Program-made: the position numbers and the translations under genes
DNA from: Haematomicrobium sanguinis DSM 21259
GTDB taxonomy: Bacteria > Actinomycetota > Actinomycetes > Actinomycetales > Micrococcaceae
Direction: 5' to 3'
Assembly: GCF_000688395.1 (NCBI RefSeq)
Contig: NZ_JIAG01000008.1
Location: 1 to 64,000, forward strand
Length of the DNA: 64,000 nucleotides
The notes under the pieces: generated by a model
What the model saw: the letters and a program-made list of their open reading frames with translations, nothing else
Databases searched by the model: none
Told to the model about the DNA's origin: nothing
Shown here: positions 9,656 through 17,191 of the stretch, piece after piece
How positions within the stretch are numbered: position 1 is the first letter of the stretch
How the letters are laid out: each line of letters begins with the position of its first letter

Positions 9656-10470
9656 GTGCCTTTGAACTGGGTCCGGCAATCTTGTTTTGCCCGGCGGATC
9701 GGCCCGAACGCTACACCAAGGCGGCCGAGCGTGCCGACGCGGTCATCCTCGATTTAGAGGACGCCGTCGCCAAGAGCGCGAAGGCCCAGGCCCGCAAGGA
9801 CCTCGTCGCCAATCCGCTCGACCCCGCGCGAACAATTGTGCGGGTCAACCCGGCTGGAACCGATGACTTCATAGAAGACCTCAACGCCCTACGCCGCACG
9901 GACTACAACCAGCTGATGCTCGCCAAGGCCGAACAGGTCTCAGACTTCGAGCGACTCTCCGGGTTCGCCGTCACGGCGTTGTGCGAGACTGCCCGAGGAG
10001 TTGCGAACGCCACGGACATCGCGGACGTGCACGGCGTCGTCGCACTGATGTGGGGGGCCGAAGATTTGGTGGCCTCGCTCGGGGGCACCTCGAGCCGCTT
10101 TCCCGATGGGCAGTATCGGGAAGTCGCGAAATACGCGCGCTCGCAGGTATTGATCGCCGCCGGGAGCGCACACAAGGCCGCGATCGATTCCGTCTTTGTG
10201 AACATCCCGGACCTGGAGGGTCTGCGCGCCGAGTCAGAAGACGCGGTTGCCTCAGGGTTTGCGGCAAAGGCCGCCATCCACCCGAACCAAGTGGCGGTCA
10301 TTCGTGAAGCCTATGCGCCGAGTGCCGAGGAAGTGGCCACTGCGCGCGCGTTGCTTGACGCGGCTCGGGCCAGCGGGCAAGGGGTCTTCGAATACCAAGG
10401 CTCCATGGTGGATGGGCCCATTTTGCGGCACGCCGAATCGGTGGTGCGCCGAGCGAAGCCGGCTAGCTAA
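9652..10470 (+). CDS. CitE-like beta-hydroxyacyl-CoA lyase (HpcH/HpaI family)
   Basis: A 272-residue TIM-barrel lyase starting with GTG inside the ATGA-like overlap with maoC. Key motifs are [17 protein letters not shown], the arginine-containing [20 protein letters not shown] and [13 protein letters not shown], which carry the Mg2+ and CoA binding residues of CitE proteins. There are no citrate lyase alpha or gamma genes nearby, so it is not part of citrate lyase. By analogy with Rv2498c, reported to act in leucine catabolism and itaconate dissimilation, it probably cleaves HMG-CoA to acetoacetate and acetyl-CoA. That completes the pathway without a classical HMG-CoA lyase. Confidence 0.88.
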   Translation: MSAFELGPAILFCPADRPERYTKAAERADAVILDLEDAVAKSAKAQARKDLVANPLDPARTIVRVNPAGTDDFIEDLNALRRTDYNQLMLAKAEQVSDFERLSGFAVTALCETARGVANATDIADVHGVVALMWGAEDLVASLGGTSSRFPDGQYREVAKYARSQVLIAAGSAHKAAIDSVFVNIPDLEGLRAESEDAVASGFAAKAAIHPNQVAVIREAYAPSAEEVATARALLDAARASGQGVFEYQGSMVDGPILRHAESVVRRAKPAS

Positions 10471-10484
10471 ATTCGCCGTCCGTT

Positions 10485-10967
10485 TTAGGTACTCTTCTCA
10501 AAGCTTGCGATGACGCCGCCGAGGAAGCGCGCCACCGAGACGAGTTCGTCGCGGCTGAATCGACTCGCGAGCGAAACCAGTTCGGTGGCGACCTCTTCCA
10601 GCGTGGGTTGCATTTGCGCAACTGCGCTCTCGGTGGCACGAATGTATTGGCCGCGCCCGTCTCTCGGGTGCGGGGTCCGTTCGGCGAGTCGCGCGTCCTC
10701 CAGGCGCCGAATGAGACTAGTCGTGGATGCGGACGTGATGCCGAGATGCTCGCTCAATTCTGTGGGCGACACCGATTTGTCATGTTCGGCCGCGGTGAGC
10801 AAATATCGCAGTGCGGCGAGATCTTTCGGCCCGATGGCCAGCCGTTCGCGCGCCCGCTCACGTGCCGAAAACTCGACATCGCGGAACGTGCGCAAGCGAT
10901 CCAGGGCAATGAGTCCGGGGTCCTCCGGGTGTTCTTGCCATTGTGCGTGGATGATTTCTAGTGACAT
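10485..10967 (-). CDS. MarR-family transcriptional regulator
   Basis: A winged helix-turn-helix protein of 160 residues from the ATG at 10967. The core LAALRYLLTAAEHDKSVSP, LSEHLGITSASTTSLIRRLE and the wing RTPHPRDGRGQYIRATE are typical of MarR. A farther start at 11024 would overlap the upstream small gene and adds an unlikely leader. It is convergent with the CitE gene with only 14 bp between stop codons. It may be co-transcribed with the two small genes upstream on the same strand. Ligand unknown. Confidence 0.88.
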   Translation of the reverse strand: MSLEIIHAQWQEHPEDPGLIALDRLRTFRDVEFSARERARERLAIGPKDLAALRYLLTAAEHDKSVSPTELSEHLGITSASTTSLIRRLEDARLAERTPHPRDGRGQYIRATESAVAQMQPTLEEVATELVSLASRFSRDELVSVARFLGGVIASFEKST

Positions 10968-10993
10968 GGGTATCGGTGTAGTTCCATGACCGT

Positions 10994-11188
10994 TTATGAG
11001 GGATTTCGGGGGACGAGAGTCCACATGCTCTCGGGCTCGATGCGTTGGAAAATTTGAACGTCGCCATCGGGGAAGAACTCTTCATGACTTCTTGCCCAGT
11101 CCATTGCTTCCGCAATGGTTTTCGCTTCGATGACGGTCAGCTCCGACGTGCTTTGCGTGTCGATGCGGCGATAAGCAAACTCGCTCAT
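10994..11188 (-). CDS. Small protein of unknown function (64 aa)
   Basis: I do not recognise the family. The ATG at 11188 is preceded on the minus strand by two GGAG motifs, about 2 and 12 bases upstream. The protein MSEFAYRRIDTQSTSEL... is soluble, with alternating charge and a C-terminal half containing EEFFPDGDVQIFQRIEPESMWTLVP. This looks like a compact alpha/beta fold. It ends 26 bp before the MarR start on the same strand, suggesting joint transcription. An upstream in-frame start at 11284 exists but lacks support. Confidence 0.6.
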   Translation of the reverse strand: MSEFAYRRIDTQSTSELTVIEAKTIAEAMDWARSHEEFFPDGDVQIFQRIEPESMWTLVPRNPS

Positions 11189-11284
11189 ATCTCCACTGTA
11201 CTCCGCGGGAAAATCGGCGGGGCGCGGGTAATTGAGGCGAGGAATCTCGCCGATTTTGCCCACGCGCCCCGCCGAATGATTCAC

Positions 11285-11512
11285 TTAGCTTCCCGGAAGA
11301 ATGCTCTCGTCATTGGAATCGTCAGAGTCTGGATCCTGCCCGGGGTCAACCGGCTCGCGGTCGGGATCCGTGATCGGCCCAGTGGGGCCATCCGGGGAGC
11401 CGCCCTCGCGATCGGGGTCGAGATCCGGATCTGCCGTGGGGTCAAGGTCGGGATCCACGTTGGGCAGATCTGGGTCAATGGTCGATGGATCGTTATTGGT
11501 GGGGGGTGTCAT
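11285..11512 (-). CDS. Small highly acidic Asp-Pro-Asp repeat protein (75 aa)
   Basis: The start ATG at 11512 follows an excellent AAAGGAG (8-base spacing). The protein is almost entirely low complexity: Asp, Pro and Gly dominate, with many DPD units (DPDLPNVDPDLDP, DPDLDPDREGG). No fold or signal peptide is seen. Such proteins are often annotated only as hypothetical in actinobacteria; calcium binding or disorder is a guess. The strong ribosome binding site supports that it is translated. Confidence 0.6.
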   Translation of the reverse strand: MTPPTNNDPSTIDPDLPNVDPDLDPTADPDLDPDREGGSPDGPTGPITDPDREPVDPGQDPDSDDSNDESILPGS

Positions 11513-11672
11513 CGCTCTCACTCCTTTGCGGATGCGCCCGGAGTTTCCGGGTAGTTCTCACTGAAACACTCTCCTGCGCGTATCGGCAGGACTTGCCAAG
11601 CGAGAATAACGGGAGGAAAATTCATCCGCGGATATGTTTGCCCAAGGCGCCGCAGAGGGCTATTCTGATTGG

Positions 11673-11691
11673 TAGCTAGTTAAACTAGCTA
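11673..11691. promoter_or_regulatory. 19-bp perfect palindrome, possible MarR operator
   Basis: TAGCTAGTTAAACTAGCTA has 9-bp perfect arms around a central A. It lies in the divergent gap between the minus-strand acidic-protein/small-protein/MarR genes and the plus-strand GNAT-like gene. Size and A+T-rich centre fit MarR-type operators. Assignment to the MarR protein at 10485-10967 is inference. Confidence 0.5.
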
Positions 11692-11753
11692 TCCGGCTGA
11701 AGCAGCTTGGCTGGTCTCGAGACGTACCACATCAAGACCGTTCGGAGTATGCC

Positions 11754-12167
11754 ATGCGTCGCTTATCCAGCCCTCACCAGGTGTTCGACAATTCCGTCAA
11801 TTCTCGCTATGAGCTCTATGAAGACGGGAACATGATGGCGTACGTCAAGTACCGGATGCAGGGCGAGAACATTATCTTTCTCATATGCCAGGCCAGCAGG
11901 AAACCCGTTCATGATGTCGACCCGCGAAGGGTTGACTGTGCGATGTACCGCACCGAACTGCTGTGCCGGGAGGCGATGAAGGACGTCCATCGCCGCCAGC
12001 TACGTGCCTTAGTTGTCTCTCGAGCAATGAAAAACATCTTTGGGTTGCCGATGGCGGCGCAGACACCCCTGAGCTCGACGCCAGCCACCTACCACGCGCC
12101 CACCACTCACTCTCGAGCTGAAATCTTTACCCAAGCCACGAGCCAAGAGTGGGTAGCGGGGCACTGA
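11754..12167 (+). CDS. GNAT-like protein (COG2388-type), divergent
   Basis: This 137-residue protein begins VFDNSVNSRYELYEDGNMMAYVKYRMQGENI, which follows the first strands of the small COG2388-type N-acetyltransferases. The segment RTELLCREAMKDVHRRQLRALVV resembles their acetyl-CoA binding helix region. The usual RGxG pyrophosphate loop is not recognisable, and the C-terminus (PLSSTPATYHAPTTH...) looks unrelated, so it may be decayed or repurposed. The last 41 bp overlap the 3' end of the convergent isomerase gene. Base composition is visibly less G+C-rich than neighbours. Confidence 0.5.
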   Translation: MRRLSSPHQVFDNSVNSRYELYEDGNMMAYVKYRMQGENIIFLICQASRKPVHDVDPRRVDCAMYRTELLCREAMKDVHRRQLRALVVSRAMKNIFGLPMAAQTPLSSTPATYHAPTTHSRAEIFTQATSQEWVAGH

Positions 12168-12930
12168 TTCGGTGTTTACCGCTTTCATCGGTGCGGAACA
12201 CCTTCAGGTCTAACGCGCCGCGTCCGGTAATCCATTGGGTGAGATCGGCGAGAGTTCCCTCAACGGTGAGGGCACCGGGCCCATTGTCCGCGCTGCTCGC
12301 GGCACCAAGTTGTGCGGCGAGGTCTGGGCGATCCAGCGGCACCACTGTGACGGGCGCTTCCCCCTCGGCTCTGGGGTTCGCCGGGGCCACACGCTCAACC
12401 GCCTCCCGAAAAATGCGTTCAATAACGGGGATTGGGAACTGCCGAAATCGACCTCCGTTCCCCAAATCGACCGCATGGACCCACACCTCGCGGGCACGCG
12501 TCCACGGCGTTTTCGCGACAGCCACCTGGTCCCCGGTCAAGGTCGTGAATTCTTGACCCCAGCTTTCTTCAGGCAGATCTCTCCATTCCACGTTCAGATG
12601 CACTAGCGCGTGGAAGTGGAGGTTGCGCAGCGCCGTGGGATTCAGCGTCGCACCAAAATCGATTTGGTTGTCCCGAAAGGCGCGCGAGGGGTACATGTCA
12701 ACGTTTTCGCCCAAATGCGCGTGGGCCACCACGTTGCTCAGGGCGCGTGCGTTATAGCCAATGTGCGCTAAGACATGCGCCCTCGTCCAGCCCGGAAGCC
12801 CGCTGGGGCGATACAAGTCTTCATCGCTCAGATCGTTGACTAGTCGCGTGAAGAAGGCTGTGCCTCGACGCGCCAAGAGCAGGTCCGCAACAATGCGCTC
12901 GTCTCTGACCAGATCGGTGCGAGCGGGCAT
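12127..12930 (-). CDS. Mycothiol-dependent maleylpyruvate isomerase
   Basis: A 267-residue MDMPI-family protein (DinB-like four-helix bundle plus C-terminal domain). It isomerises maleylpyruvate, the gentisate ring-cleavage product, to fumarylpyruvate with mycothiol as cofactor. His56 (VLAHIGYN), Glu148 and His152 (REVWVHAVDL) reproduce the spacing of the zinc ligands known in the Corynebacterium enzyme. The gene follows gentisate dioxygenase by 3 bp on the same strand. Dependence on mycothiol supports an actinobacterial host. Confidence 0.92.
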   Translation of the reverse strand: MPARTDLVRDERIVADLLLARRGTAFFTRLVNDLSDEDLYRPSGLPGWTRAHVLAHIGYNARALSNVVAHAHLGENVDMYPSRAFRDNQIDFGATLNPTALRNLHFHALVHLNVEWRDLPEESWGQEFTTLTGDQVAVAKTPWTRAREVWVHAVDLGNGGRFRQFPIPVIERIFREAVERVAPANPRAEGEAPVTVVPLDRPDLAAQLGAASSADNGPGALTVEGTLADLTQWITGRGALDLKVFRTDESGKHRISAPLPTLGSWLG

Positions 12931-12933
12931 GAC

Positions 12934-14058
12934 CTATCGCTCCTGCGGGGCTTCAGGACGGTCCACACCCGGGACGTAGGTGCGGGCAAAATTGAGCCGT
13001 TCCACCACGGGAGCATCGCTGAAGCGGAAGAGATCGAGCCCGGTCTCCGCCTCGAGCGAATAGGGAACCCAGGACGGAACCACAAAGAGATCGCCCTTTT
13101 CGAGCTCGCGTGCTTCATCTCCGAGCCGCACGGTGCCACGTCCCTCGAAAACTTGCCAGACGGAGGAACCCACCTCGTGGCGTACGGCCGTGGCGGTTCC
13201 CTCGCGCAAACGGTGGAATTCGCAACGCACTGTAGGCAGCACGTCTCCGCCGTTGGTGGGGTTGGTGTATTTGATCGCGGCGTGTCCCTGCTCTACCGTC
13301 GCTGGGTGGCCTGCGTCCTCAAGTTCCAATTGGTTGCGCAGTGCGCGGTCGGTGTATTCCCACCGGTAGGCGGCAATCGGCGTGCTGGGTAGGGAGCGTT
13401 GGGCGGACAGCGGCGTTAGCCCCGGGTGCGCCCAGAGCATTTCGGAACGCGAAATGTCCGGGGAGGCTTCGTCGGTGACGCGCTCAGAGCCATACTCAAA
13501 GAAACCGAAGTCGAGATCGTGGGCCAGCGGGACGTCCAGGCCGTCAATCCAGGCCATGGGTTGATCCGTGTCATTGTGGTGGCCGTGGAAGAACCACCCG
13601 GGAGTCATCAGCAGGTCGCCGCGCCGCATCGCGACCGGGTCGCCATTGACGACCGTCCAGACGCCCTCGCCCTCCACGACAAAGCGAAACGCGTTTTGTG
13701 AATGCCGATGCTCCGGTGCAGTCTCGTACGGCCCCAAGTATTGAATGGCTGCCCACAGCGTTGGTGTGCAGTACGCCTCCGGCGCCAGACCCGGATTTGC
13801 CAACCCGATGGCGCGCCGTTCGCCGCCGCGCCCCACGGGCACCAATTCGCCGGAGCGCTGAGCAATGTCGGTGAGTTGCTTCCACTTCCAGACGTACGGA
13901 ATCGCCTTGGGGGAGGGGGTCTCCGGCATGAGATCGTCACGCTGCGTCCACAGCGGAGTGGTGCTGATAGCGGCGAAGTCCTCATACAGGCGGTCCAACT
14001 CTGGGCTCGGCTCCGGCTGGCCCTCGGTGTCTACGCTCTCAACGTTGCTCGTGCTCAC
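12934..14058 (-). CDS. Gentisate 1,2-dioxygenase
   Basis: A 374-residue bicupin Fe(II) dioxygenase that opens the gentisate ring to maleylpyruvate. The N-terminal cupin carries HRHSQNAFRFVVEG at residues 117-130, with the histidines that bind iron. The second cupin contains RHEVGSSVWQVFEGRGTVRLG and DLFVVPSW. AAAGGAGAC upstream of the ATG at 14058 is a good ribosome binding site. A 19-bp palindrome about 75 bp upstream is a likely IclR operator. Confidence 0.94.
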   Translation of the reverse strand: MSTSNVESVDTEGQPEPSPELDRLYEDFAAISTTPLWTQRDDLMPETPSPKAIPYVWKWKQLTDIAQRSGELVPVGRGGERRAIGLANPGLAPEAYCTPTLWAAIQYLGPYETAPEHRHSQNAFRFVVEGEGVWTVVNGDPVAMRRGDLLMTPGWFFHGHHNDTDQPMAWIDGLDVPLAHDLDFGFFEYGSERVTDEASPDISRSEMLWAHPGLTPLSAQRSLPSTPIAAYRWEYTDRALRNQLELEDAGHPATVEQGHAAIKYTNPTNGGDVLPTVRCEFHRLREGTATAVRHEVGSSVWQVFEGRGTVRLGDEARELEKGDLFVVPSWVPYSLEAETGLDLFRFSDAPVVERLNFARTYVPGVDRPEAPQER

Positions 14059-14133
14059 CGTGGTCTCCTTTGACTTGTTGAATTCACGTGGTGATTCTCC
14101 AGCCTAGGTAGCGCGTCGGTGCTGCCTGAAGAA

Positions 14134-14152
14134 GATTCCGTAATACGGAATC
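14134..14152. promoter_or_regulatory. 19-bp palindrome, likely IclR operator 1
   Basis: GATTCCGTAATACGGAATC has 9-bp perfect arms around a central A. It lies upstream of the gentisate dioxygenase start and overlaps the last bases of the iclR gene. A close copy overlaps the iclR start codon, so both promoters of the cluster carry the motif. Confidence 0.75.
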
Positions 14153-14963
14153 AATCGCCGTTCTTGCGCGTAATCAGAATGTTCTGGCTCTTCAAATCGC
14201 GGCCAATCTGGATGCTGGTATCGCGCAGCAGCGAAATGAGGTTGGACTCGACTTTGCCGCGGAACCGGTCCGCTCGAGTCGACACCGAGACTGCGCCGAC
14301 CGCGCTCCCGGCAGCATCAAAAATGGCGACGCCCACCGCCGCCACGCCGCGCTCGGTCTCTTCAAAGTTAATGCCAAATCCGCGCTCGCGAACCTGGTGG
14401 ATGTCCTTGAGGAACGCGGTGAACTCCGTAGCGCCGAGCTCGGCGACCTGGGTGATGGGGTGCGGGCTGCACAGCAGTTCTTTGAGCGCATCATCGTCCA
14501 GTTGGCTCAGTAAAGCTTTTCCCCCGGACGTCCGCCGTGCGGGCATCACCACGCCCTGGCGGTCATTGGTATGTGTGACGTTGGCTGCGACAACGGTGTC
14601 CAAGAAGCGAGTCTTCGTCCCCACCAAAACGCTGAGGTTGGCGCTCTCCCCGGCCCGCAATGAGAGCACCTCCATGTGCGGCCGGGCAATCTCGCGCAAT
14701 CGCCTGCTCCATTCCAAGTTTGCCGGAGGTTCCATGAGCGCTGGGCCGGGCGTGTAAATGTGGTCATCGCGCTGGGCCGCGAACCCGCGGAATAACAGCG
14801 TGGTGAGTAATCGGTGCGCGCTCGAGCGCGAGACGCCGAGGTATTCGGCAGCATCCATGACCCGCAGGTTCCCCTCATCGCGCAAGAGTTGGATCAGCGT
14901 GAGGCCGCGATCGAGCGAGCCGATGCCGTGAACGGGTTTTGTCGGGAGCGGTTGATTCTGCAT
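14151..14963 (-). CDS. IclR-family regulator of the gentisate cluster
   Basis: A 270-residue IclR protein. The N-terminal winged helix covers about residues 10-75 (GLTLIQLLRDEGNLRVMDAAEYLGVSRSSAHRLLTTL) and the effector-binding GAF-like domain about residues 85-260. It lies between the gentisate dioxygenase gene on its own strand and the divergent 3-hydroxybenzoate hydroxylase gene. It probably senses 3-hydroxybenzoate or gentisate and controls both directions through the two palindromes at 14134 and 14954. Confidence 0.92.
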   Translation of the reverse strand: MQNQPLPTKPVHGIGSLDRGLTLIQLLRDEGNLRVMDAAEYLGVSRSSAHRLLTTLLFRGFAAQRDDHIYTPGPALMEPPANLEWSRRLREIARPHMEVLSLRAGESANLSVLVGTKTRFLDTVVAANVTHTNDRQGVVMPARRTSGGKALLSQLDDDALKELLCSPHPITQVAELGATEFTAFLKDIHQVRERGFGINFEETERGVAAVGVAIFDAAGSAVGAVSVSTRADRFRGKVESNLISLLRDTSIQIGRDLKSQNILITRKNGD

Positions 14964-14972
14964 TACGGAATC
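14954..14972. promoter_or_regulatory. 19-bp imperfect palindrome, likely IclR operator 2
   Basis: GATTCTGCATTACGGAATC differs from the perfect site at 14134-14152 at only three positions, and keeps the TACGGAATC half intact. It overlaps the iclR start codon (14961-14963) and lies 38 bp upstream of the divergent hydroxylase start, a good place for autoregulation and control of the hydroxylase promoter. Confidence 0.7.
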
Positions 14973-15010
14973 TTATAGCAAGAACGTGGCGACGGTCACA
15001 TGGTGGATTC

Positions 15011-16231
15011 ATGATTGAACAACGCAAAGGCGCGTACGGCGCACACGTATTGGTAGTCGGTGGCGGCATCGGGGGTCTGGCGGCGGCAGTCGCGTTGACT
15101 CGCTCCGGGGTGAGCGTCTCAGTCGCCGAACAGGCGGAAGAATTTGGCGAAATCGGTGCGGGCCTCCAACTGGCCCCGAACGCGACTCGCATCCTTGGAC
15201 ACTGGGGGCTCATGGATCAGGTGTTGGGCGTGGGCGTTCAACCCGAGCGGATGGTATTTCGGGATGCGGTTAGCGCCGACGTGCTCCTGGCACATAGCCT
15301 CGGCCAGGAACTCACCGATCAATTCGGATCGCCATATGTCGTCATCCACCGAACCGATCTCCACTCCATCCTGCTCGAGGAGTGTCGGCGCTTAGGTGTC
15401 GAACTGCTCACTCACGCCCACGTCGATTCGATAGAACGCGACGGTGAGCGGGTGGTGGCGACATTTGCCGACGGGCGCTCCATCGACGCGGATTACGTAA
15501 TCGGCGCCGATGGGCTCAAGTCCGGACTGCGCACTCTGGTCAGTGACGACCAACCCATTCCATCCGGTTACGTGGCCTATCGGGGCACTATTCCGATTGA
15601 AGAGATGCCAGACGATCAGCGCGCCAAGGACGTGGTCTGTTGGATGGGACCGGGTATGCACCTTGTGCAGTACCCGCTCCGCCAGGGCACACTTCTCAAC
15701 CAGGTTGCTACTTTCCGTTCCGAAAGTTTCATTGCCGGCGAGGAAAACTGCGGTACGGTCGAAGAACTCACGGCAGCCTTTGACGCTACACACCCGCAGG
15801 TCAAAGTTGCGCTGGAATATGTGAGCAAACAGCGGCGCTGGCCGCTCTTTGACCGAGCACCCATTTCAAATTGGGCCACCGATGAAATGGTGCTGCTCGG
15901 GGACGCCGCCCACCCCATGCTGCAATACCTTGCGCAAGGATGCTGCCAAGCTCTCGAAGACGCAAGCGCCCTGGAAAAACTGAGCGGAGTCCGCGTGCCG
16001 ACCTCGGCAACCGAGTGGCACACCCTGGCCGAGATGTATCAGTCCGAGCGCATTCCGCGTTCCGCATCCATCCAGACCGGTGCCCGCACCTTTGGCGAAA
16101 TATGCCACATCTCCGGTGTAGGGCGGTCGCTGCGCAACGAACTCTTGCGCGGCATTCCTACCCAGGACTACTCCTACGCCGCATGGATCTACCAAAACGA
16201 GCCCGCACTCGCCTCCGCAGGCGCTCGCTAA
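15011..16231 (+). CDS. 3-hydroxybenzoate 6-hydroxylase (FAD monooxygenase)
   Basis: A 406-residue class A flavoprotein monooxygenase from the ATG at 15011 (GGTGG just upstream). An earlier in-frame start at 14939 would run into the iclR gene. The FAD Rossmann motif VGGGIGGLAAAVALTRSG is at about residues 14-33, the GADGLKS segment follows mid-protein, and GDAAHPMLQYLAQG is near residue 300. Together with gentisate dioxygenase it fits conversion of 3-hydroxybenzoate to gentisate. A salicylate or other hydroxylase of the same family is the main alternative. Confidence 0.85.
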   Translation: MIEQRKGAYGAHVLVVGGGIGGLAAAVALTRSGVSVSVAEQAEEFGEIGAGLQLAPNATRILGHWGLMDQVLGVGVQPERMVFRDAVSADVLLAHSLGQELTDQFGSPYVVIHRTDLHSILLEECRRLGVELLTHAHVDSIERDGERVVATFADGRSIDADYVIGADGLKSGLRTLVSDDQPIPSGYVAYRGTIPIEEMPDDQRAKDVVCWMGPGMHLVQYPLRQGTLLNQVATFRSESFIAGEENCGTVEELTAAFDATHPQVKVALEYVSKQRRWPLFDRAPISNWATDEMVLLGDAAHPMLQYLAQGCCQALEDASALEKLSGVRVPTSATEWHTLAEMYQSERIPRSASIQTGARTFGEICHISGVGRSLRNELLRGIPTQDYSYAAWIYQNEPALASAGAR

Positions 16232-16319
16232 ACCCCACGTCAACTGGAGGTGCGGCGCTTAAGGCGTGCAACGCCGTCGTACCTCTGCCCATACCCGGGC
16301 ACCAACCCGAAAGGAAAAC

Positions 16320-17190
16320 ATGAAAATCGCGGTAGCTAATGATGGGCGCGCGCTGGTCATTGCCGAGGAGAAGACCTATGACGTCACCGAGCAGCTAGGG
16401 CTTAGCGAGGCGGAATCGGCCGATCCCTGGATGGCGTGGTTGCGTCGAGGCGGCGACCTCGCGGCGCTCAAACGCCTTGAGCTCGATGAAGCGGATCTGG
16501 TGGATGATGTGCAACTGTCGGCGCCGTTAGGCGTTCCGGGGAAAATTGTGGCCGCCCCCGTGAACTATCTGGATCACAAGGTTGAAATGAGCGAGCAAAA
16601 AACCATTGCCGAATATGGGGTTTTTTTGAAGGCGAACTCCTCGGTCATTGGCCCGCACGGGACGGTGAAACTGCCGTACTTGGACAAGCGCACCGACCAG
16701 GAGGGCGAACTGGCCGTGGTGATCGGGCGCCGGGCGCGCAATGTGCGGGCCGAGGATGCGCTTGGGTATGTGTTGGGGTACACCAGGCATCCTGGACATT
16801 ACCGTGCGATCGACCGAAGACCGCTCCACGCGCAAGTCGTTTGAGACGTTCTCGCCGCTCGGGCCATGGATTGTCAGCGCCGACGAGATTGAGGACCCGG
16901 ATGGGCTCGATTTGCGTTGCACCGTCTCCGGTGACATGCGTCAAGAGACCAACACGAGCGAGCTCATTTTCAGCGTGGGGCAGTTGATTGCTTACGCGAG
17001 CGCGGTGATGACCTTGGAGCCCGGAGACGTCATTGCGACCGGAACCCCTGCCGGTGTGGGGCCGTTGAGCGATGGCGACACCATCGATTTAGACATCGAG
17101 AACATTGGGACGCTGTCGGTGTCGGTGAGCGCGGCGGACGCGATTGCCTACGCCGACCGGCCCGTGCCGGCCACGATAGTGGTGGGCTGA
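16320..17190 (+). pseudogene. Fumarylpyruvate hydrolase (FAH family), frameshifted in this sequence
   Basis: A FAH-family hydrolase would split fumarylpyruvate into fumarate and pyruvate, the last gentisate-pathway step. The first part (16320 to about 16784) reads MKIAVANDGRALVIAEE... and includes VAAPVNYLDHK and TDQEGELAVVIGRRARN. At about 16785 one extra base breaks the frame after YVLGYT. The neighbouring frame continues exactly with GILDITVRSTEDRSTRKSF and runs to 17190, including GQLIAYASAVMTLEPGDVIATGTPAGVG. Two clean halves mean either a very recent mutation or a sequencing error. It has a good ribosome binding site (AAAGGA) and sits 1 bp before the transporter start. Confidence 0.85.
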
Positions 17191-17191
17191 A

